Assembly: GCA_028820945.1 (NCBI GenBank)
Contig: JAPPHW010000142.1
Span: forward strand, 1-5,383
DNA length: 5,383 nucleotides
Reading direction: 5' to 3'
DNA from: Defluviicoccus sp.
GTDB lineage: Bacteria > Pseudomonadota > Alphaproteobacteria > MPNO01
The position numbers were made by a program, and so were the translations under genes. The notes beneath the pieces are model-generated. The model was not told where the DNA came from, ran no database searches, and saw nothing but the letters and a program-made list of their open reading frames with translations. Shown here piece by piece: positions 1-5,383 of the stretch; the first letter of the stretch is position 1; every line of letters begins with the position of its first letter.

Positions 1-324
1 CGGGGCGGGGTCGTCCAGGGGCTCGGAGCGGCGTTCTTCGAGGAATGCGTCTACGATTCGACCGGCCAGCTTCTCAACGGCACTCTCGCCGATTACCTCG
101 TGCCGATGGCGAGCGAAATGCCGGACATCGTGACCGCCCACATCGAGGGGCTTGAGGAATCCACCATGCTGGGCGCGAAGGGCGTGGGCGAGGGCGGGAC
201 CATCGGCGCCACCGCCGCGGTATGGCTCGCGGTCAACGACGCGCTCGCTCCGTTCGGCGCCGCGGCCTCGGCGCAGCCTTTCACGCCAGAACGCATCCTG
301 TCGGCCCTCGGAGCCGCTGTATGA
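1..324 (+). CDS. Molybdopterin-binding large subunit, xanthine dehydrogenase family (C-terminal part only)
   Basis: This is the last 107 codons of a gene that begins before the window; it is open from the first base and stops with TGA at 322-324. The product belongs to the large, molybdenum-cofactor-binding subunit family of xanthine dehydrogenase, aldehyde oxidase and CO dehydrogenase-like hydroxylases, which act in the cytoplasm or periplasm with FeS and FAD or cytochrome partners. The fragment holds the end of the second cofactor-binding domain: VQGLG, then GQLLNGTLADYLVP, then AKGVGEGG. The Glu of GVGE, codon 190-192, corresponds to the catalytic base of the family, so the active site end is intact. 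By hand alignment about 60% of residues match the C-terminus of the next gene, so the two are tandem paralogues. Its stop overlaps the next start by four bases. Substrate cannot be told from this fragment. Confidence 0.93.
   Translation, partial: RGGVVQGLGAAFFEECVYDSTGQLLNGTLADYLVPMASEMPDIVTAHIEGLEESTMLGAKGVGEGGTIGATAAVWLAVNDALAPFGAAASAQPFTPERILSALGAAV
310..313 (+). promoter_or_regulatory. Ribosome binding site for the second hydroxylase subunit
   Basis: GGAG lies inside the end of the preceding gene, seven bases before the ATG at 321. It supports 321 as the start over the in-frame ATG at 222, which lies deep in the upstream coding region. It is the best Shine-Dalgarno-like site in the window. 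The starts at 2663 and 4219 have only weak G-rich stretches before them and probably depend on translational coupling. Confidence 0.55.
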
Positions 325-2663
325 CCGGGACCGTCATCGGACGGCCGTTGCCGCGCCCGAACGCGCGCCGGGCGGCCTCGGGGCGCGGACGCCACGTCGC
401 CGATCTGGGCTTCAAGCGCCTGGTCGACGTCGCCTTCGTCCGCAGCCCCTACGCCCACGCCCGCATCGGTGGGATCGAGACCGAAGAGGCCAGGACCCGG
501 CCCGGCGTCGTCGCGATTCTCACCGGCGCCGAGCTCGCGGAGCGGACGCATCCATGGCTGGGCACGACGAAGAACGCGCCGTCGCTGCTTTCCGTGCCCC
601 AATACGGAATGGCGGTCGATTGCGCGCGCTGGCAGGGGGAACCGGTTGCCGCCGTCGTCGCCGAAGGCCGGGCTCGCGCCGAGGACGCGGCCGAGCATGT
701 GCGGATCGAATGGGAAGAGCTTCCGGCGGTTGCCGATGTCGAGACCGCTCTCGAAGACGGAACGCCGATCCTCCATCCCGAGCTCGCGACCAACCGCCTC
801 TACGAGCGCCGGATCGAGAATGGCGACACCGCCGCCGCTTTCGATACGGCCCACCGGGTGGTCGAAGGCGAGTTCCGCTTCGGCCGCCATACCGGCGTGC
901 CGCTGGAAGCCCGCGCGATCGTGGCGGACTACGACCCGGGCGACCGCAGGCTGACGCTCCATTACGGCGGACAGGCGCCGCACATGACCCAAATCCTGTT
1001 CGCGCGCCATCTCGGGCTCGAAGAGCGCGACATCCGGGTGATCGCATACGATGTCGGCGGCGGGTATGGGATCAAGAGCCACCATTACGGCGACGAGTTC
1101 GCGGTCTCGGTTCTGGCGATGCTGCTCGCCCGTCCGGTCCGTTACTGGGCCGACCGCCTGGAATCCTTCGTTTCCGATATTCACGCGCGGGACCATGTCG
1201 TGCGCGGGCGGCTCGCCGTCGACGAAGACGGCCGGTTCGCGGCGCTCGAGATCGAGGACCTCGTCGGCGGAGGCGCCTATTCCTCCTATCCCAGGACGAG
1301 CTCTGTCGAAGCCAACCAGGTGCTCAACGTTTCCGGCGGACCCTACGAGATCGGGAGCTATCGGGGTCGCACCCGAGTCGTCTTCCAGAACAAGGTGCCG
1401 ATTTCGCAGTATCGCGGCGTCGGCCATCCCATCGCGATCCTGACCGTCGAGGCGCTGATCGACCGGGCCGCCGCGGACTTGGGGATCGACCCCGCGGAAC
1501 TCCGCCGACGCAACTTCGTTGCCGACGACGCCTATCCGGTGAAGGCGCCGTCCGGCGTCGGGCTGAACGACCTGTCGCACCAGGCATGCCTGGAGAAGCT
1601 TCTGGCGCTGATGGACTACGACGCCCTTCTCGCCGACCGGGAGGCGAAGCGCGAGCGGGGCGTTCTGCAAGGCATCGGTATCGCCTCCTTCATCAAGGGC
1701 ACCAACCCCGGTCCCCAGATCTACGGTCCCGCGGGCGTGCCGATTTCGGCACAGGACGGATGCACCGTCCGCCTTGAGCCCTCCGGCGCGGTGACCTGCC
1801 TGGCCGGCGTCACCGAGCAGGGGCAGGGCACCGAGACCGTCCTCGCGCAGGTGGTCGCGGAGTCGGTCGGCGTGCCGTTCGAGGCGGTGACGGTGATTAC
1901 CGGCGACACCGATGCGGTGCCCTATGGCGGGGGCACCTACGGCTCGCGCGGCGGAGGCATCGGCGGCGAATCGGCAAGGCGGGCGGGCGAGGCGCTGCGC
2001 GACGAAGTCCTGAACCTCGCCGGGACGCTGCTTCAGGCCGACCCGGCGGCGCTGGCGGTGCGAGACGGAGCCGTCGTGGACCGCGCCGGCGGCGAGACGA
2101 GGATGACCTTGGCCGAGCTCGGCGACATCGCATTCTTCCGCTCGGGCGAGCTGCCCGACGGGGTCTACCCGGAGCTCACCCAGACCCGTCGGTTCCGTGT
2201 GCCGGAATACGTCTTTACCAACGGCGCGCATGGCGCCCAGATCGAGATCGACCGCGATACAGGGGAAATCCGGATCCTCGGCTACTGGGCGGTCGAGGAC
2301 GGCGGACGCCTGATCAACCCGCTTCTGGCGGAAGAGCAGCTGCGCGGCGCCATCGTCCAGGGGCTCGGCGACGTGCTTTACGAGCACAGCCTCTACGATC
2401 CCGACGGTCAGCTGCTGAACGGCACGATGGTGGACTATCTGGTGCCGATGGCGAAAGAGATGCCCGATATCGTGCTCGCCCATGTCGAGACGCCGACCTC
2501 GGTTTCGGGGCTCGGCGCGAAGGGGGTGGGCGAATCCGGAACCGCCGCCGCGCCCGGCACGATATTCAACGCGGTGAACGACGCGCTCGCCCCGCTGGGA
2601 ACAAGGATCGATGCGATTCCGATCACGCCCGATTCGATCCTCGCCGCGCTCGGACACGCGTGA
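321..2663 (+). CDS. Molybdopterin-binding large subunit of a xanthine dehydrogenase / CoxL-like hydroxylase
   Basis: Complete 780-residue protein, the usual length for CoxL-type large subunits. Members bind molybdopterin cytosine dinucleotide and hydroxylate aldehydes, purines or N-heteroaromatics with water as oxygen source. The N-terminal a/b hammerhead domain spans about residues 10-130 (IGRPLPRPNARR, GRGRH, VRSPYAHARI). The first Mo-cofactor domain has GGGYGIK at 246-252, where relatives have GGGFGxK. The active-site loop reads QYRGVGHP at 363-370. The second cofactor domain has TEQGQGTET near 498-506, DTDAVPYGGGTYGSRG at 529-544 and the catalytic Glu738 in AKGVGESG. The loop lacks the AYxCSFR motif of true (form I) CO dehydrogenase and is nearer to the AYRGAGR of form II proteins, so CO oxidation is unlikely. 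The ATG is preceded by GGAG and overlaps the upstream TGA (ATGA); the stop overlaps the ligase start. FeS and FAD partner subunits are not in the window. Family is certain; substrate is unknown. Confidence 0.95.
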   Translation: MTGTVIGRPLPRPNARRAASGRGRHVADLGFKRLVDVAFVRSPYAHARIGGIETEEARTRPGVVAILTGAELAERTHPWLGTTKNAPSLLSVPQYGMAVDCARWQGEPVAAVVAEGRARAEDAAEHVRIEWEELPAVADVETALEDGTPILHPELATNRLYERRIENGDTAAAFDTAHRVVEGEFRFGRHTGVPLEARAIVADYDPGDRRLTLHYGGQAPHMTQILFARHLGLEERDIRVIAYDVGGGYGIKSHHYGDEFAVSVLAMLLARPVRYWADRLESFVSDIHARDHVVRGRLAVDEDGRFAALEIEDLVGGGAYSSYPRTSSVEANQVLNVSGGPYEIGSYRGRTRVVFQNKVPISQYRGVGHPIAILTVEALIDRAAADLGIDPAELRRRNFVADDAYPVKAPSGVGLNDLSHQACLEKLLALMDYDALLADREAKRERGVLQGIGIASFIKGTNPGPQIYGPAGVPISAQDGCTVRLEPSGAVTCLAGVTEQGQGTETVLAQVVAESVGVPFEAVTVITGDTDAVPYGGGTYGSRGGGIGGESARRAGEALRDEVLNLAGTLLQADPAALAVRDGAVVDRAGGETRMTLAELGDIAFFRSGELPDGVYPELTQTRRFRVPEYVFTNGAHGAQIEIDRDTGEIRILGYWAVEDGGRLINPLLAEEQLRGAIVQGLGDVLYEHSLYDPDGQLLNGTMVDYLVPMAKEMPDIVLAHVETPTSVSGLGAKGVGESGTAAAPGTIFNAVNDALAPLGTRIDAIPITPDSILAALGHA

Positions 2664-4222
2664 TGGCGGACAGGCGGGAGTTCAACCTGGGTTATTTCAA
2701 CCGGGCCGCGGCGACCGCCCATCCCGGGAGGACCGCGATCGTCGACCTGTCGCGATCGCCGCCCGCGGAGATTGCCCACCGAGAGCTCGACGCGCGAATG
2801 GACCGGATCGCCGCCACGCTCGCGGGGCGCGGCCTGGCTCCCGGAGATCGAATATTGCTCGCCATGTCGAACCGGTTCGAGTTCGTCGAAACGTTCTTCG
2901 GGGCGATGCGCGCGGGGCTCGTCCCCATTCCGCTCAATATCCGTCTCGGCGCCGACACAATACGTTTCGTCGTCGAGGATTCGGGCTGCAAGGCGGCCGT
3001 GATCTCGCCCAGCGCTCATCCCGACATCGTGGCCATCGTCGAGGCGGCGGGGCTCGCGCCGCGCATTGCCGCCGCGCCTGCCCCGCCAGGCTGGGAAGAC
3101 TACGAAGCCGTGCTCGCGCAAGCCGATCCGGGCGGGTTCGACCCTCCGCCGATCGCCCCGCGCCAGATCGCCTTCCTGCCCTACACGTCCGGTTCCACCG
3201 GCCGCCCGAAGGGCGTGCTGCTCGCCCATGACGGGATGCTGTGGGCGATCGGCTCGTCGCAGCGCCACTGGCCGGCGTCGCCCGAAGACCGGGCGCTGAT
3301 CGCCGGTCCGCTCTACCATAAGAACGCGATGCGTGTGTCGGTGAAGCCCAAGCTGCATGTCGGGGCTTCGGTGGTCATCCTGCCGCGTTTCGAGCCCCGC
3401 CCGTTTCTCAAGGCGCTCAGCGAGCACCGCTGCACCGAGGCTGGCGGCGTGCCTGCGATGTACCGGATGATGCTCGCCGAACGGGATCTTCTCGGCAGCC
3501 TCGATTTCTCGTCGCTCAAGACGCTGGAGATGGGATCGGCGGTGGTCGGCGCGGAGCTGATCGCCGCCGTCGAAACCGCATTCGGCGCGGACGTGATCGA
3601 GGCTTACGGGCTGACCGAGGGCGGCGGGCCCTTGCGCGAGGCGGTCGACGGGAGGCAAGCGCCGCGCGGGAGCTGCGGGCTGGCGGCTCCGGGGGTCGGC
3701 GTCAGGCTGATGGGCGAAAACGGCGAGGAGACGGAAGAGGGCGAGCTCTGGGTCCGTTCGCCCGCGGTTCTCGTCGGTTACAACAACCGGGCCGACCTCG
3801 ACACCGAGCGGCTAAGGGGCGGCTGGCTCCGCACCGGCGACCTGTTCCGCCGCGACGCGGAGGGATTCTTCTACTTCCAGGGCAGGACGGACGACCAGTT
3901 CTCCTGCGGCGGGGAGAACATCAATCCGAAGGAGGTGGAGCTGCTGCTGGTTCAGCATCCCGACGTGATCGATGCCGTCGTCGCGCCGGTGCCGCACGCG
4001 CTGAAGGATCTCGCGCCGGCCGCGCTGGTCACCCTGCGCCCCGACCGGCAGGTGGACGAGGAGGCGCTCAAGGCGTTCGCGTTGGAGCACGGCCCGGCCT
4101 ATGCGCATCCCCGCCGGATTTTCGCGGTCGAGGAATTGCCCGTCGGCGGCACCGGAAAGATCGACCGCAAGGCGGTGCGCGACCGCCTTCTGACCCTCAT
4201 CGCGGACGGCGGGCGGCAATGA
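2663..4222 (+). CDS. AMP-forming acyl/aryl-CoA ligase (class I adenylate-forming enzyme)
   Basis: A 519-residue protein, normal for acyl-CoA synthetases. The family activates a carboxylic acid with ATP to an acyl-AMP and passes it to coenzyme A in the cytoplasm. All core motifs are visible: the P-loop-like A3 YTSGSTGRPKG at 174-184, A5 YGLTEGG at 315-321, A7 GWLRTGD at 387-393, the hinge A8 GRTDDQFSCGGENINPKEVE from 407, and A10 PVGGTGKIDRKAVR with Lys499, the usual catalytic lysine. Around 216-223 the sequence PLYHKNAM occupies the region that helps form the acid pocket. The ATG at 2663 shares its A with the preceding TGA; a GTG one codon earlier is possible but would add only one residue. 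Position behind two molybdenum hydroxylase subunits suggests it activates the acid made, or further processed, in the same pathway. Substrate class (fatty, aromatic or alicyclic acid) cannot be decided; a specific name such as 4-hydroxybenzoate-CoA ligase would be a guess. Confidence 0.93.
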   Translation: MADRREFNLGYFNRAAATAHPGRTAIVDLSRSPPAEIAHRELDARMDRIAATLAGRGLAPGDRILLAMSNRFEFVETFFGAMRAGLVPIPLNIRLGADTIRFVVEDSGCKAAVISPSAHPDIVAIVEAAGLAPRIAAAPAPPGWEDYEAVLAQADPGGFDPPPIAPRQIAFLPYTSGSTGRPKGVLLAHDGMLWAIGSSQRHWPASPEDRALIAGPLYHKNAMRVSVKPKLHVGASVVILPRFEPRPFLKALSEHRCTEAGGVPAMYRMMLAERDLLGSLDFSSLKTLEMGSAVVGAELIAAVETAFGADVIEAYGLTEGGGPLREAVDGRQAPRGSCGLAAPGVGVRLMGENGEETEEGELWVRSPAVLVGYNNRADLDTERLRGGWLRTGDLFRRDAEGFFYFQGRTDDQFSCGGENINPKEVELLLVQHPDVIDAVVAPVPHALKDLAPAALVTLRPDRQVDEEALKAFALEHGPAYAHPRRIFAVEELPVGGTGKIDRKAVRDRLLTLIADGGRQ

Positions 4223-5196
4223 CGGTGCTGGTCACCGGCGCCGCCGGCTTCATCGGCTACCACGTAAGCGCGTTCCTGCTGGAGCGCGGCGAAACCGTGG
4301 TCGGACTCGATGCGGTCACCGACTACTACGATGCCGGTCTCAAGGAGGCGCGAATCGGCCGCCTCGCGCGGCACGGGGAATTCACCCTGCTCAGGTTGAA
4401 CCTGGCGGACCGGGACGCGGTGTTCGCGGCGCTTGCCGGGGTCGATGGGATCGACCGGGTCGCCCACCTCGCCGCCCAGGCGGGGGTACGCTATTCGCGC
4501 GACCGGCCTTTCGCCTATGTCGACGCGAACCTCGCGGGGCACATGACGGTGCTCGAATATTGCCGGCACCTGTCCGGCCTGAAGCACCTCGTCTATGCCA
4601 GTTCGAGCTCCGTCTACGGCGCCAACGGGAAACTGCCTTTCGCGGTCGAGGACCGGACCGACCGGCCGATTTCGCTCTACGCCGCGACCAAGCGGGCGAA
4701 CGAGCATATGAGCTATTGCTACAGCCATCTCTACGGCATCCCGCAGACCGGGCTCCGCTTCTTTACGGTCTATGGGCCGTGGGGCCGCCCCGACATGGCG
4801 CTCTACAAGTTTACCGCCGCGATCCTCGACGGCCGGCCCATCGAGGTGTTCAACCACGGCGACATGAAACGGGACTTCACCTATATCGACGACGTCGTCC
4901 CGGGTGTCGCCGCAGCGCTCGACAACCCGCCCGCCACGGGGAACGGGACGCCGCACCGGCTCTACAATATCGGCAACAATCGCCCCCAGCCCCTGATGCG
5001 GCTGATCGCGATCCTGGAGGACAGTCTCGGCACGAAAGCGGAGATCGACTTCCGCCCCATGCAGCCGGGCGACGTGAAGGAGACCTATGCCGACATTTCC
5101 GCGAGCCGTAGGGATCTGGGCTTCGCTCCGGTCACCCCGATCGACATCGGGGTTCCCCGGTTCGTCGACTGGTTCAGGGGCTACCACAATGTCTAG
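4219..5196 (+). CDS. NAD-dependent nucleotide-sugar epimerase, probably UDP-glucuronate 4-epimerase
   Basis: A 325-residue extended short-chain dehydrogenase/reductase, close to the usual 330-340 of UDP-glucuronate 4-epimerases (CapI/LpsL type). These interconvert UDP-glucuronate and UDP-galacturonate, precursors of capsule, LPS or exopolysaccharide. The NAD-binding GAAGFIG is at residues 7-13 and DAVTDYYDAGLKEARIGRL at 31-49 is typical of the subgroup. SSSSVYG at 128-134 carries the catalytic Ser region, and Tyr154 and Lys158 form the YxxxK pair. FFTVYGPWGRPDMALYKF (181-198), FNHGDMKRDFTYIDD (211-225) and MQPGDVKETYAD (281-292) match the uronate epimerase pattern better than GalE. No signal peptide or membrane segment is seen, so it is cytoplasmic. 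The ATG overlaps the ligase stop by four bases (ATGA), so it is probably translated from the same message. The link to the catabolic genes before it is unexplained. Only 13 bases separate its TAG from a convergent tRNA. Confidence 0.9.
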   Translation: MTVLVTGAAGFIGYHVSAFLLERGETVVGLDAVTDYYDAGLKEARIGRLARHGEFTLLRLNLADRDAVFAALAGVDGIDRVAHLAAQAGVRYSRDRPFAYVDANLAGHMTVLEYCRHLSGLKHLVYASSSSVYGANGKLPFAVEDRTDRPISLYAATKRANEHMSYCYSHLYGIPQTGLRFFTVYGPWGRPDMALYKFTAAILDGRPIEVFNHGDMKRDFTYIDDVVPGVAAALDNPPATGNGTPHRLYNIGNNRPQPLMRLIAILEDSLGTKAEIDFRPMQPGDVKETYADISASRRDLGFAPVTPIDIGVPRFVDWFRGYHNV

Positions 5197-5217
5197 GTGC
5201 GCCCGCGGGTGGCGCGC
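5197..5217 (+). repeat. Short inverted repeat between the epimerase stop and the tRNA 3' end
   Basis: Directly after the TAG, GTGCGCC (5197-5203) can pair with GGCGCGC (5211-5217) around a seven-base loop; one pair is a G-U wobble in the plus-strand RNA. The right arm runs into the tRNA acceptor strand. There is no T tract after it, so it is not a standard intrinsic terminator, but it is the only candidate stop structure for the four-gene operon in the window. Confidence 0.35.
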
Positions 5218-5286
5218 CCGGCAGGATTCGAACCTGCGACCCCGAGATTAGGAATCTCGTGCTCTATCCTGCTGAGCTACGGGCGC
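5210..5286 (-). tRNA. tRNA-Arg (anticodon CCT), CCA encoded
   Basis: Read on the minus strand the gene folds as a full cloverleaf. The acceptor stem GCGCCCG (5286-5280) pairs with CGGGCGC (5220-5214), followed by discriminator G at 5213 and an encoded CCA at 5212-5210. The D stem is GAGC/GCTC-type (5274-5277 with 5261-5264). The anticodon stem CGAGA/TCTCG encloses loop TTCCTAA, giving anticodon CCT at 5252-5250, which reads the AGG arginine codon. The T arm is GCAGG-TTCGAAT-CCTGC (5237-5221). Length is 74 bases plus CCA, with a five-base variable loop. It is convergent with the epimerase gene, so read-through of the operon would make antisense RNA to this tRNA. Confidence 0.96.
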
Positions 5287-5295
5287 GTCCGGCCA

Positions 5296-5304
5296 GCTAT
5301 AGCA
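5296..5304 (-). promoter_or_regulatory. Possible extended -10 element for the tRNA-Arg gene
   Basis: On the minus strand TGCTATAGC sits about ten bases before the tRNA 5' end and resembles an extended -10 box (TGN followed by TATAGC, four of six matches to TATAAT). A poor -35 candidate, TAGATG, lies 17 bases upstream at 5324-5319 and overlaps the stop of the neighbouring gene. If used, transcription would begin a few bases before the mature tRNA. The tRNA could equally be co-transcribed with the upstream gene, whose stop is only 35 bases away. Confidence 0.3.
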
Positions 5305-5321
5305 AAACCCCGGCCGCCCAT

Positions 5322-5383
5322 CTATTGATGATGATGCAGGACTTCCGAATAGGTCGGCATCGGCCACGAGCGTGCATCCACCA
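5322..5383 (-). CDS. C-terminal end of a protein, possibly type III glutamine synthetase (partial)
   Basis: On the minus strand one frame reads VDARSWPMPTYSEVLHHHQ and stops with TAG (complement of 5322-5324); the gene starts beyond the right edge. Nineteen residues are too few for a firm call. The WPMPTYxxxL pattern close to the C-terminus recalls the end of type III glutamine synthetases (GlnN-like), as I remember that family; I could not compare sequences. One other minus-strand frame also ends within the window (TAG by about 5299) and the third stays open, so the choice of frame rests on the protein-like ending and on the stop falling cleanly before the tRNA. The run of three His codons at the end explains the short ATG/GAT-like repeat seen on the plus strand at 5327-5336. 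Confidence 0.4.
   Translation of the reverse strand, partial: VDARSWPMPTYSEVLHHHQ

Noticed and set aside
222..320. Upstream ATG at 222 as the start of the complete large subunit
   Set aside because: The extra 33 residues are Arg-rich and would overlap the preceding gene by 103 bases; ATG 321 has GGAG seven bases before it, an ATGA overlap, and begins the typical N-terminus.
152..1777. Plus-strand open frame of 541 codons in another phase
   Set aside because: The translation is extremely Arg/Pro rich, lacks domains and lies within the large subunit genes; it is a GC-driven shadow.
93..2657. Minus-strand open frame of 854 codons opposite the hydroxylase genes
   Set aside because: It is antisense to a clear family member, spans the boundary of two genes, is rich in Arg, Gly and Asp repeats with no recognisable motif, and such long antisense frames are common in GC-rich coding DNA.
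321..2663. Naming the enzyme a CO dehydrogenase (coxL)
   Set aside because: The AYxCSFR motif that marks CO-oxidising form I enzymes is missing.
2435..3658. Minus-strand open frame of 407 codons opposite the ligase
   Set aside because: It crosses the hydroxylase-ligase junction and has no recognisable motif, while the plus strand carries all adenylate-forming motifs.
4099..5187. Minus-strand open frame of 362 codons opposite the epimerase
   Set aside because: It is antisense to the epimerase, which has NAD-binding and YxxxK motifs; the antisense protein matches nothing I know.
4219..5196. UDP-glucose 4-epimerase (GalE)
   Set aside because: The PWGRPDMA, FNHGDMKRDFTYIDD and MQPGDV segments fit uronate epimerases better than GalE.
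5290..5316. CGGCC / GGCCG inverted repeat upstream of the tRNA as a terminator of the minus-strand gene
   Set aside because: The stem is only five pairs with a 17-base loop and no T tract follows it; it is probably chance in GC-rich DNA.

Overview
The window is a compact piece of a GC-rich bacterial chromosome with almost no non-coding DNA. The high GC content, codon choice and gene families fit a proteobacterium. An alphaproteobacterium, possibly a sphingomonad, is my best guess, but that is an inference and not proven by the sequence.

Layout: four plus-strand genes fill positions 1-5196, and each stop overlaps the next start. (1) 1-324 is the C-terminal end of a molybdopterin-binding large subunit of the xanthine dehydrogenase / CO dehydrogenase-like family, with its beginning outside the window. 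(2) 321-2663 is a complete 780-residue paralogue of the same family. (3) 2663-4222 is a 519-residue AMP-forming acyl/aryl-CoA ligase. (4) 4219-5196 is a 325-residue short-chain dehydrogenase/reductase-type nucleotide-sugar epimerase that looks like UDP-glucuronate 4-epimerase. The overlaps are ATGA at 321-324, TGATG at 2661-2665 and ATGA at 4219-4222, so one transcript with coupled translation is very likely. No promoter for this operon is visible, because it begins upstream of the window.

Right of the operon, on the minus strand, lies a tRNA-Arg(CCT) gene with an encoded CCA end (5210-5286). Its 3' end is only 13 bases from the epimerase stop. Upstream of the tRNA, also on the minus strand, is the last 19 codons of a protein that may be a type III glutamine synthetase (5322-5383).

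How the genes may work together: molybdenum hydroxylases of this family hydroxylate an aldehyde or a heteroaromatic carbon using water. A following CoA ligase would activate a carboxylate. The first three genes therefore suggest a catabolic module (oxidation, then CoA activation) of unknown substrate. The FeS and FAD subunits such enzymes need are not in the window and may lie upstream. The sugar-nucleotide epimerase does not fit that pathway in an obvious way, and its coupling to the ligase is the oddest feature of the region.
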